Source: Kiritimatiellia bacterium (GTDB taxonomy: Bacteria > Verrucomicrobiota > Kiritimatiellia > SLAD01). Taken from it: a DNA stretch of 7,648 nt. The notes beneath the pieces were generated by a model. That model was not told the DNA's origin, searched no databases, and was given only the letters and a program-made list of their open reading frames with translations. Position 1 is the first letter of the stretch. The number at the start of each line of letters is the position of its first letter. Position numbers and translations under genes: made by a program. The stretch lies in NCBI GenBank assembly GCA_007134175.1, contig SLLF01000033.1:1-7648 (forward strand), written 5' to 3'. This document shows, in pieces, positions 1 through 6,061 of the stretch.

Positions 1-35
1 ACGGATCCAAAGGCGACGCGGCTCGACGAAGAACG

Positions 36-68
36 AGATTTTTCGACTACGCTCCGCTCAAAATGACA
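36..68 (-). repeat. Dispersed intergenic repeat-like motif
   Basis: Read on the minus strand, this stretch runs TGTCATTTTGAGCGGAGCG and continues into TAGTCGAAAAATCT. It has the layout of short intergenic motifs (TCATTT-GAGCG-AGCG-TCGA-AAATC) that I remember as recurring in many environmental bacterial genomes. Only one full copy is visible here, so the repeat status rests on recollection of the motif and not on copies in this window. Part of it, GTCGAAAAATC, recurs at 163-173 in the opposite orientation. Confidence 0.35.
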
Positions 69-311
69 GCAGGCGAGCGTGCGGCTTATCACCGTGTCCA
101 GCGCGGCCAAGTATTCGCCAGTTCTCACATCGCACAACATCCCCGCGTCACGCGCGTTAGTGGTCGAAAAATCCGCATTTCCCCTTCCTCCACTCACAAA
201 CATTGGGGTTTTCGCTACCAATCTGGGGGATTGAAAATCCACACCCTCTTTTCAGCCTCTATTCACGCACCTTCTCGACAGCGCAATCGGCTCGACGTCG
301 TCCACCACCGC

Positions 312-341
312 TTGACGCCCCCAAGCCGGATAGGGTAGCCT
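312..341 (+). promoter_or_regulatory. Weak candidate promoter for prfB
   Basis: TTGACG at 312-317 closely resembles a sigma-70 -35 box. Eighteen bases downstream is TAGCCT (336-341), which matches only three of the six positions of the -10 consensus. Transcription would start near 348, just ahead of the ribosome binding site at 355, leaving a very short leader. The -10 match is poor, and the real promoter may lie elsewhere or outside the window. Confidence 0.2.
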
Positions 342-354
342 GTGTCTCCCTTTT

Positions 355-360
355 GGAGGT
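355..360 (+). promoter_or_regulatory. Ribosome binding site of prfB
   Basis: GGAGGT is a perfect Shine-Dalgarno match, with 9 nt between it and ATG at 370. It identifies that ATG as the start of the short zero-frame segment of prfB. A GTG at 374 begins the long open frame but has no role as a start, because the long frame is entered by frameshifting. Confidence 0.85.
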
Positions 361-369
361 ATTTCAGCT

Positions 370-1498
370 ATGAGTGATTTGTTACGAGACAAATGGACGG
401 CCTGCTGTGCCCGTCTGGAAGAAATGCGAGGTTATCTTTGACGAGCCAACCTTGCGATCCCAATTGCAGGCCCGCGAGGCGGAGGCGTCCGATCCGGACT
501 TCTGGAACGACCAGGAGAAGGCCCGGTCGGTAATCCAACGCACCAACGCCCTGCGTTCGGTGCTGGAACCGTTGGAGGCCATCGCCACCACCCTGGCCGA
601 CGCGGAGACCACGCTGGAATTAATGGATCTCGAATCCGATCCAGCCCAGATCCAGGCGGCCGAGAACGATTTGCAGCAACAACTGGCGGGGCTGGATGAA
701 GAACTGCGGAAACTAGAGTTCAAAACCTTGCTGGGTGGCGAACTGGACGCCAACAATGCCTACCTCAGCCTGAACGCCGGTGCCGGCGGAACGGAATCGT
801 GCGACTGGTCCGATATGCTGTTCCGCATGTACCGCCGCTACGCGGAACACCATGGATTTGAGGTGTCCGTGCTGGATCTGCAACCGGGCGACGAGGCCGG
901 CATCAAGAATGTCACGTTCATGGTCAGCGGGCCCTACGCCTACGGCTACCTAAAGGCGGAACGAGGCGTGCACCGACTGGTGCGGATCAGCCCGTTCGAC
1001 TCCAATCAACGCCGGCACACCTCGTTTGCCGCACTGGACGTGGTGGCGGAAATTGATGATTCCAGTCAAGTGAACCTGGAGGAAAAGGACCTGCGTATCG
1101 ATACCTACCGCTCGAGTGGTGCGGGGGGACAACACGTCAACACCACCGATTCCGCCGTACGGATCACCCATATCCCTACCGGCATCATCGTGGCCTGCCA
1201 GGCGGAACGGTCGCAACACAAGAATCGCGATAAGGCCATGAAGATGTTGACGGCCAAACTGTACGAATGGGAACAGGACAAAAAGCGTAAAGAAATGGAG
1301 CAATTCTACGGCGAGAAAGGCGATATTGCCTGGGGGCGTCAGATTCGCTCCTACGTCATGCAGCCGTATACGATGGTTAAAGACCATCGCACCGACCACC
1401 AAACCGGAAACGTCGAGGCGGTCCTCGACGGACAACTGGACGACTTCATCGAAGCTTACTTAAAGAAAGGAAAACAGAAAAATGAGCATGCTGGATAA
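370..1498 (+). CDS. prfB: Peptide chain release factor 2 (RF2), with programmed +1 frameshift
   Basis: RF2 is a cytoplasmic factor that recognises UGA and UAA stop codons on the ribosome and triggers release of the finished peptide. Translation starts at ATG 370, reads 23 codons ending in RGYL, meets an in-frame TGA at 439-441, slips +1 on CTT and continues from GAC 440 to TAA 1496-1498. The coding sequence is therefore join(370..438, 440..1498), 375 residues, close to the 365 of the E. coli protein. The stop-recognition tripeptide SPF is at residues 207-209 and the catalytic GGQ at 252-254, in the context SSGAGGQHVN. SPF, as opposed to the PxT of RF1, marks it as RF2. The acidic helical N-terminal domain covers roughly residues 1-120. 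The usual neighbour lysS does not follow; trpC does, and its start lies inside the end of this gene. Expression is expected to be autoregulated, since low RF2 favours the frameshift. Identification is secure. Confidence 0.97.
428..442 (+). promoter_or_regulatory. prfB programmed +1 frameshift site
   Basis: The elements of the E. coli RF2 recoding site are all present. A Shine-Dalgarno-like GAGGT at 428-432 is followed by the 3-nt spacer TAT, the slippery codon CTT (436-438), the in-frame stop TGA (439-441) and a C at 442, which makes the poor termination context TGAC. Slipping by one base places GAC 440-442 in frame and gives the conserved junction RGYLD. In E. coli the internal Shine-Dalgarno pairs with 16S rRNA and stimulates the shift; the spacing here is the same. 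Confidence 0.96.
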
Positions 1499-2267
1499 AA
1501 TACTGGAAAACAAACGGGCCGAGCTGGAACAAAGAATCCAAAACGTATCGCTGGAATACTTAAAGTCGGCCGCCTCCCTGCGGCGACCGCCGCCGGATCT
1601 GGTGGAAGCGTTGAGCGCAAAACCGGTCGGTCTGATCGCGGAACTGAAACGTAAATCGCCATCGGCCGGCGATATCCGGCCCGATCTCGGTGCGGGCAAC
1701 ATGGCGGAGGCCTATGCGGCCGCCGGTGCCCAGGCCCTCTCCATCCTGATGGACGAAAAATTCTTTGGCGGACAGGAATCGGATTTCGTCGTGGCGCGCG
1801 ACCGCACCAATCTGCCCATTCTATACAAGGAGTTCGTGCTGAATTGCTGGCAAATATGGCACGCCGCCTCTATCGGGGCCTCGGCCGTGCTGCTCATTGC
1901 GGCTGCGCTGGAAGACGACGAGCTGGCCGCGCTGCTCGAATGCGCCCGGTCGGCCCGTATGACCCCGCTGGTGGAGGTACATACAGCTGACGAGATGACC
2001 CGCGCCAAGGAATGCGGTGCCACCTGCATCGGCATAAACAACCGCGACCTGACCACTTTCGAGACTTCTCTCGATACCACCTTCCGCCTGGCTGAGCAGG
2101 CGCCGGACAACGCCTTCCTGATCAGCGAGAGCGGCATCCGCAAACCGGATGAAGTGTCTAAGTTACGGGATGCCGGCATTCGCGGCGTACTGGTGGGCGA
2201 GCATCTACTCCGCCAAACCAGTGTCGACGAAGCAGTGCGAACGTTGATGGAAGCGGTGTGGAGTTAA
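1482..2267 (+). CDS. trpC: Indole-3-glycerol phosphate synthase
   Basis: This cytoplasmic TIM-barrel enzyme closes the ring of CdRP to give indole-3-glycerol phosphate, a late step of tryptophan synthesis. The 261 residues match the usual length of the monofunctional enzyme; there is no fused TrpF domain. By alignment to the Sulfolobus enzyme, all key residues are present: Glu54 and Lys56 (IAELKRKSPS), the general-acid Lys116, Glu165 (LVEVH), Asn186 (GINNRDLTTFE), and Glu216 with Ser217 (ISESGI). The phosphate-binding loop GVLVGEHLL is near the end. The loop around Lys116 reads LYKEFVLNCWQI where RKDFIIDPYQI is typical, a conservative but distinctive change. The start is ATG 1482; ATG 1488 is an alternative two codons in. 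The gene begins 17 nt before the prfB stop, with a purine-rich AAAGAAAGG upstream, so translational coupling is likely. No other trp gene is in view. Confidence 0.95.
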   Translation: MSMLDKILENKRAELEQRIQNVSLEYLKSAASLRRPPPDLVEALSAKPVGLIAELKRKSPSAGDIRPDLGAGNMAEAYAAAGAQALSILMDEKFFGGQESDFVVARDRTNLPILYKEFVLNCWQIWHAASIGASAVLLIAAALEDDELAALLECARSARMTPLVEVHTADEMTRAKECGATCIGINNRDLTTFETSLDTTFRLAEQAPDNAFLISESGIRKPDEVSKLRDAGIRGVLVGEHLLRQTSVDEAVRTLMEAVWS

Positions 2268-2313
2268 GTCGATTCAGCCGAAGCAAACACGACAACCTAA
2301 AGGGATACTGAAC

Positions 2314-3729
2314 ATGTCATTCATCCACGACGACTTTCTACTGCAAACCACCACCGCGCGCCGGTTATACCACGATATCGCGCGCGCACTACCGATTATT
2401 GACTACCACTGTCATTTGCCGCCCGCTGATCTGGCGGCCAATCGACGCTTCGACCAGCTGCACGCGATCTGGCTGGAGGGGGACCACTATAAATGGCGCG
2501 CCATGCGCACCAACGGCGTAGAGGAAGCGTTGTGTACCGGCGACGCCGACCCGTACGATAAGTTCCTGGCCTGGGCCCGCACCGTGCCCCATACCGCCCG
2601 CAACCCGCTCTACCACTGGACCCACCTGGAACTGAAACGCTATTTCGATATCGACACCCTGTTGAACGAACAAACCGCTCCTGCCATCTGGGCACAAGCC
2701 AATGAACGACTGGCTGACCCGGCGTATCAGGTGCATGGCTTGTTGCAACGCTTTAAGGTGGAGGTGGTCTGTACCACCGATGACCCCGCGGACGATCTGG
2801 CGTCCCATCAGGCTCTGGCTGGCAGCGACTGCCCAGCCGCCGTCTACCCGGCCTTCCGGCCCGACGCGCTGTTCGGGGTTGACCAGCCCGAACGGTTCAA
2901 TACCTACGTGGACAAGCTTGGCCAAGTGGCGAACCATGCCGTGGCTACCCTGGAAGATTTGCTGCAGGCGTTGCGGCAACGCCACGACTTCTTCCATGCG
3001 CAAGGCTGCCGCTTGTCGGATCACGGGTTGAATCGAACCTTTGCCAGTTTCCGCCCGGCGGAGGAAATCGCCGCCATCTACGCCCGCGCGCGCAACGGCG
3101 AACCGCCAAACGAGGAAGAAACCGCCGCCTTTGCCACCTATGTGCTGGAACAAACCGCCCGCTGGGACGCCGAACGGGGCTGGGTGAAACAACTGCACTT
3201 GGGTGCCTTGCGCCGCGTCAACAGCCGCATGACCCGGCAACTGGGACCCGATACCGGTTTCGATTCCATCGGCGACTGGCTGCAAGCCGAGGCGCTTGCC
3301 CGGTTTATGGACCGGCTGGATAGCGACGACGCCTTGCCGCGCATGATCCTCTACAACCTGAACCCATCCGATAACTACGTCCTGGCAACAATGATCGGCA
3401 ACTTCCAGGGGGGCGGCATTCCGGGCAAGATACAGTGGGGCTCGGGCTGGTGGTTCCTGGATCAGATGGACGGCATGACCTGGCAGCTCAACGATCTCTC
3501 CAACCTGGGGCTGCTCTCGCGCTTTGTCGGGATGTTGACCGATTCCCGCTCTTTCATGTCGTTCCCCCGCCACGAATATTTTCGCCGCCTGCTGTGCAAC
3601 CTGCTGGGCAGCGATGTGGAACAGGGATTGCTGCCGGCGGACGATTCCATTCTGGTCCCGCTGGTACGCGGTATCTGCCACGACAACGCCGTCGACTACT
3701 TCCGCTTCGCAAAGCCGGCATCCGCCTAG
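2314..3729 (+). CDS. uxaC: Uronate isomerase (glucuronate/galacturonate isomerase)
   Basis: UxaC interconverts D-glucuronate with D-fructuronate and D-galacturonate with D-tagaturonate, the first step in hexuronate breakdown, in the cytoplasm. The 471 residues match the usual family length. Features of this amidohydrolase-superfamily member are visible in order: the metal-binding His-x-His in DYHCHLPP (His32, His34), CTTDDPADDL (Asp156-Asp157), SDHGL (His237), KQLHLGALRRVNSRM (His295), GWWFLDQ, and LTDSRSFMSFPRHEYFRR with Asp410. The start ATG 2314 is preceded by AAAGGG at 2299-2304 with 9 nt spacing. It lies 46 nt after trpC with no terminator between. No uronate transporter, fructuronate reductase of the mannitol-dehydrogenase type, mannonate dehydratase or KDG kinase gene is visible, so the rest of the pathway must be elsewhere. 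A long antisense open frame (2389-3681) is a shadow of this gene. Confidence 0.95.
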   Translation: MSFIHDDFLLQTTTARRLYHDIARALPIIDYHCHLPPADLAANRRFDQLHAIWLEGDHYKWRAMRTNGVEEALCTGDADPYDKFLAWARTVPHTARNPLYHWTHLELKRYFDIDTLLNEQTAPAIWAQANERLADPAYQVHGLLQRFKVEVVCTTDDPADDLASHQALAGSDCPAAVYPAFRPDALFGVDQPERFNTYVDKLGQVANHAVATLEDLLQALRQRHDFFHAQGCRLSDHGLNRTFASFRPAEEIAAIYARARNGEPPNEEETAAFATYVLEQTARWDAERGWVKQLHLGALRRVNSRMTRQLGPDTGFDSIGDWLQAEALARFMDRLDSDDALPRMILYNLNPSDNYVLATMIGNFQGGGIPGKIQWGSGWWFLDQMDGMTWQLNDLSNLGLLSRFVGMLTDSRSFMSFPRHEYFRRLLCNLLGSDVEQGLLPADDSILVPLVRGICHDNAVDYFRFAKPASA

Positions 3730-3733
3730 AGGA
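3728..3733 (+). promoter_or_regulatory. Ribosome binding site deciding the SDR start
   Basis: AGAGGA overlaps the uxaC stop codon (TAG 3727-3729) and sits 7 nt before TTG 3741. It supports TTG as the true start of the SDR. No ATG or GTG lies in frame between the uxaC stop and the Rossmann motif, and extending further upstream would mean reading through uxaC sequence in the wrong frame. Confidence 0.7.
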
Positions 3734-3740
3734 TAGCAGA

Positions 3741-4592
3741 TTGAAGTATCCTACCGTCAACCCCCGCACGGTACTGATTACCGGTTGTTCAACCGGGATC
3801 GGGGCCGCGACGGCGCTGTATCTCAAGGAACGCGGTTGGCTGGTCATTCCCACCGCCCGCCAGGAGGCGGATCTGGAGAATCTGCGCCGGACCGGTTTCG
3901 AGCCCATCGCCATGGACATGGCCGACGCCGATTCGGTGGCGCAGGGCGCCGCCGAGGCGTTGGCGCGGTGCGACCAACGTCTAGGCGCGGTGGTTAATAA
4001 CGCGGGCTATGGACAATCGGGCGCGCTGGAAGATCTGTCGCGCGATCATCTGCGCCGACAATTCGAAGTAAACGTGTTGGGCTTGCAGGATTTGACCAAT
4101 CGACTGGTACCGGCCATGCGGACACAAGGATACGGACGGGTCGTCCACATCAGCTCCGTGGTGGGCCAAGTTAGTATTCCTTTTCTGGGCGCCTATTCCG
4201 CCTCGAAGTTCGCGGTGGAAGCCTTGGCTGACGCCCAGCGCGTGGAATTACGGGGTAGCGGGATCGCCGTGGCGGTGGTTGAGCCCGGCCCCATCATCAC
4301 CGAATTCCGCCGCACCGCAGCCCGGCGGGCCGCGGCTACCCTTGACCTGGACCGGTCGCGCAACGCGGCCTTGTACCGGGCCGAGCTGGAACGACGGGAA
4401 AACCATACCCGACAGCCCGACTTCATCAACAAGACACCCCTCGACGTGGCGATTAAGATTGCGCATGCCCTCGAGGCGGACCGGCCGCGCCGACGCTACC
4501 TGATCACGCTGCCCGCTTACATCGGCTACTTCATGCGACGGGTTGCACCGTACGCGCTGATCGACGCCGTACTGGCCCGCAAGGCGCCCTGA
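3741..4592 (+). CDS. Short-chain dehydrogenase/reductase, YbbO-like
   Basis: This 283-residue classical SDR, counted from TTG 3741, is probably an NADP-dependent cytoplasmic oxidoreductase. The Rossmann motif TGCSTGIG is at residues 14-21, with Arg40 after the second strand (TAR), consistent with NADP. NNAG is at 86-89, and the catalytic tetrad is Asn111, Ser139, Tyr152 and Lys156 (YSASK). PGPIIT at 182-187 is the nucleotide and substrate loop. The overall pattern resembles E. coli YbbO, an aldehyde reductase: the LITGC start, the GFEPIAMDMADADS segment, VNNAGYG, and a C-terminal tail RRYLITLPAYIGYFMRR that corresponds to the RYPVTL...LKRLLP tail of YbbO. The substrate cannot be read from sequence. 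The gene lies 11 nt after uxaC, which might suggest a role with uronates; SDR-type fructuronate reductases exist in Bacillus (YjmF), but this protein looks closer to YbbO. A longer frame from 3435 only reads uxaC out of frame. Confidence 0.88.
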   Translation: MKYPTVNPRTVLITGCSTGIGAATALYLKERGWLVIPTARQEADLENLRRTGFEPIAMDMADADSVAQGAAEALARCDQRLGAVVNNAGYGQSGALEDLSRDHLRRQFEVNVLGLQDLTNRLVPAMRTQGYGRVVHISSVVGQVSIPFLGAYSASKFAVEALADAQRVELRGSGIAVAVVEPGPIITEFRRTAARRAAATLDLDRSRNAALYRAELERRENHTRQPDFINKTPLDVAIKIAHALEADRPRRRYLITLPAYIGYFMRRVAPYALIDAVLARKAP

Positions 4593-4598
4593 CGGGAA

Positions 4599-4617
4599 GC
4601 CGGCTATATCAGCCGGC
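4599..4617 (+). terminator. Possible hairpin terminator after the SDR
   Basis: GCCGGCT (4599-4605) pairs with AGCCGGC (4611-4617) across a 5-nt ATATC loop. The hairpin starts 7 nt after the SDR stop codon, the usual place for a terminator. No run of T follows on the plus strand, so it is not a standard intrinsic terminator; it may instead protect the mRNA end. Confidence 0.35.
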
Positions 4618-4645
4618 CCTCAAAGCGGCGTCCGCTTCATACACG

Positions 4646-4723
4646 GTTGACCCCATTGACCACATTACGCTTGCTGTCGTCAACCATGTCACTCGCGTCA
4701 ACAAGGTCAATACGGTCACCAAC
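4646..4723 (+). repeat. Degenerate 9-nt tandem repeat
   Basis: Five consecutive 9-nt units run from 4679 to 4723: GTCAACCAT, GTCACTCGC, GTCAACAAG, GTCAATACG and GTCACCAAC, each starting GTCAM. Upstream, in the same codon phase, are GTTGACCCC, ATTGACCAC and ATTACGCTT (4646-4672), then a 6-nt gap. In the plus frame this reads VDP-IDH-ITL-AV-VNH-VTR-VNK-VNT-VTN, a pattern of branched hydrophobic, Asp/Asn/Thr, then any residue. No start codon or ribosome binding site for that frame was found. GTTGACC (4646-4652) can also pair with GGTCAAC (4755-4761). Function unknown; decayed coding repeat or slippage product are both possible. Confidence 0.55.
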
Positions 4724-4977
4724 ACCCCTCTTTCCACCACTGGAAAAAACCCTTGGTCAACGAAAGGACCGTGCCGGCGCCCGTAAGCGTCGCCGTACGC
4801 GTCCACCGGATCTCCGTGTTCTCTCAGACAAGATGATGTTCTGGGCATGTTCAATCTGGCTGATAAACATGCGTATAGCGCGAGCGTTGCGGGGTCATGA
4901 TACGCCAGGTGGGATCCGCGACAGGGAACTTCGGTTTCGTGATACGTTTTATTGTACGGCGTGGCCGATAAGATGGA

Positions 4978-5955
4978 TCAGCGCAGCAAGGTTTCCAGCC
5001 AGGCGTCGAGGTCGGCGCCGCGCACGTCGCGGGCGCGGATGACGCCTTGGGCGTCGACCAGGAAGTTACGCGCTTCACCGAATATGCCGAGCTGAGCCGG
5101 CACTTGCCGGTCGACCTGCCACTGCGGCCACTGCGCGCCGGCGGCCTGCGCCTGGCGACGGGCTTGTGCCACATCGGGAATCAGCGGGATACCAATGATC
5201 TCGAAACCGAGCGGCCGGTAGCGCGCGTAGCTTTCGCGCAAGGCCGGTAACTGGCGCTGCCAGACGGCGAACCCGGGTACCCAGAAATCGACCAGCACCA
5301 CGCGGCCCTGGAAATGGTCCAGATTCCAGGTGCGTCCCTGCGCGTCCCGTCCCGCAATACTCGGCAAGCGCCGACCCGGCGCAAAGCGGGCTGCCGTGCG
5401 ATGGCGTTCCATGGTGGAAAGGGTGATCGAATCGCGTCCCGTCGCACGCGGTCGCGTCACCTGCAACGGATCGCCCGGTCCGGTGCCGCCCCGCCACGGG
5501 TAGGCGATCGGGTCGTAATGCGGACTGGCGCGAAATTGGCGCATCAGTTCGGCAATCGCCGCCTCATTGCCCTGGCGTGCATGAATTTCAGCCAGGAGCA
5601 CGTAGAGACGCTGCACATTGCGGATGGGCCGGTCCTGAAAACGAGTGCGCGCGTTTTCCAGCAACGTCAAGGCTTCGGCCTTTTCCCCTCGCATCAACCC
5701 GCGCACGGAGGCCTCGAGGTGCAACGCCTCGATATAGTCCTCCCAGTGCCCCGCCTGTTCCGCCGCCGCCCGGGCTGCGGCCAACTCGTCGTAGACCTGC
5801 TGCCACTGGGCTTCCGAGTGATACTCGTGCGCCATCATCTGCACGCGGCTTAACAAAGCGCGCAAATCCGATGGCCCGGCCGCGGCACCCATAACCGTCA
5901 TCAGCAGCCACAGGGCTGCGCCTGTAATCAAATATCGCTCAACCTGTTTTTGCAT
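4978..5955 (-). CDS. Exported TlpA-like thioredoxin-fold protein lacking cysteines
   Basis: The 325-residue protein starts at ATG 5955-5953. It has a signal peptide: positively charged start, hydrophobic stretch at about residues 8-24, and likely cleavage after Ala24-Ala26 before GPSD. It should therefore act outside the cytoplasmic membrane. Residues 30-145 are helical and TPR-like (EALHLEASVRGL, RLYVLLAEIHARQGNEAAI). Residues 190-325 are a TlpA/AhpC-TSA thioredoxin domain: the lead-in PSIAGRDAQGRTWNLDHFQG, then VVLVDFW at 219-225, ELP-like QLP, FEIIGIPL, NFLVDAQG and a final helix. The redox site is lost: FAVW (229-232) stands where CPPC is expected, and Ala295 where the cis-proline is expected. 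There is no cysteine anywhere in the mature chain. A thiol-disulfide exchange role is therefore unlikely; a binding or scaffold role is inferred. The GTG at 5970, 15 nt upstream, is part of the ribosome binding site, not the start. The transglutaminase-like gene lies 106 nt upstream on the same strand. Confidence 0.85.
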   Translation of the reverse strand: MQKQVERYLITGAALWLLMTVMGAAAGPSDLRALLSRVQMMAHEYHSEAQWQQVYDELAAARAAAEQAGHWEDYIEALHLEASVRGLMRGEKAEALTLLENARTRFQDRPIRNVQRLYVLLAEIHARQGNEAAIAELMRQFRASPHYDPIAYPWRGGTGPGDPLQVTRPRATGRDSITLSTMERHRTAARFAPGRRLPSIAGRDAQGRTWNLDHFQGRVVLVDFWVPGFAVWQRQLPALRESYARYRPLGFEIIGIPLIPDVAQARRQAQAAGAQWPQWQVDRQVPAQLGIFGEARNFLVDAQGVIRARDVRGADLDAWLETLLR

Positions 5956-5961
5956 ATTGCA

Positions 5962-5968
5962 CCACCTC
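5962..5968 (-). promoter_or_regulatory. Ribosome binding site of the TlpA-like gene
   Basis: GAGGTGG on the minus strand lies 6 nt before ATG 5955-5953. It overlaps the in-frame GTG at 5970-5968, which therefore serves as binding site and not as start. Choosing the ATG also gives a cleaner signal peptide and removes the only cysteine in the longer reading. Confidence 0.75.
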
Positions 5969-6041
5969 ACGTGTAGATACTACGAAAAGGCTTAAAATGC
6001 AATACAGGCATCCGGTTGGAAGGACACCTACCACGACCCAT

Positions 6042-6059
6042 ACCGGTTCGTGTACCGGT
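6042..6059 (-). other. ACCGGT hairpin between the two leftward genes
   Basis: ACCGGT occurs at 6042-6047 and 6054-6059, separated by 6 nt, just after the stop codon of the transglutaminase-like gene (6062-6064). Because ACCGGT is self-complementary, the copies form both a direct repeat and a 6-bp stem. No T-run follows on the minus strand, so termination is doubtful; an mRNA processing or protein-binding site is possible. Confidence 0.3.
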
Positions 6060-6061
6060 CC

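Larger units (their letters stand above)
1..369. other. Non-coding region upstream of prfB
   Basis: No credible gene lies here. The one open frame of moderate size (63-338, +) has no ribosome binding site, no recognisable motif and a composition unlike the neighbouring proteins. The region contains a dispersed-repeat-like motif near 36-68, an 11-nt inverted copy of part of it at 163-173, a weak promoter candidate near 312-341 and the prfB ribosome binding site at 355-360. The gene that lies upstream of prfB is outside the window. Confidence 0.6.
4593..4977. other. Convergent intergenic region with repeats
   Basis: This 385-nt gap lies between the 3' ends of the SDR and the TlpA-like gene. 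It holds a small GC hairpin at 4599-4617, a degenerate 9-nt tandem repeat at 4646-4723 and two copies of TGATACG (4898-4904 and 4940-4946). Short open frames on both strands lack convincing starts, ribosome binding sites or motifs. No U-tract terminator for either flanking operon was found. Its origin is unknown; it could be decayed coding sequence. Confidence 0.5.

Noticed and set aside
228..240. Small hairpin GGATT-GAA-AATCC upstream of prfB
   Set aside because: A five-base stem with a three-base loop is expected by chance, and no regulatory element overlaps it.
63..338. 91-codon open frame upstream of prfB
   Set aside because: No ribosome binding site, no motif, and it runs through the dispersed-repeat-like sequence and the promoter candidate.
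2389..3681. 430-codon open frame antisense to uxaC
   Set aside because: It lies wholly inside the secure uxaC gene, has no ribosome binding site or domain, and is low in recognisable protein pattern. Long antisense frames are common in GC-rich genes.
3435..3740. N-terminal extension of the SDR back to 3435
   Set aside because: It reads the uxaC 3' end out of frame. The Rossmann motif begins at once after TTG 3741, which has its own ribosome binding site.
4609..4854. 81-codon minus-strand open frame in the convergent region
   Set aside because: It starts at TTG without a binding site. Its middle part (VLVTVLTLLTRVTWLTT) is just the reverse reading of the 9-nt repeat, and no family resemblance was seen.
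5974..6002. Minus-strand TTGCAT-17 nt-TATCTA as a promoter for the TlpA-like gene
   Set aside because: Each box matches only three of six consensus positions, and the implied start would fall inside the ribosome binding site at 5962-5968.
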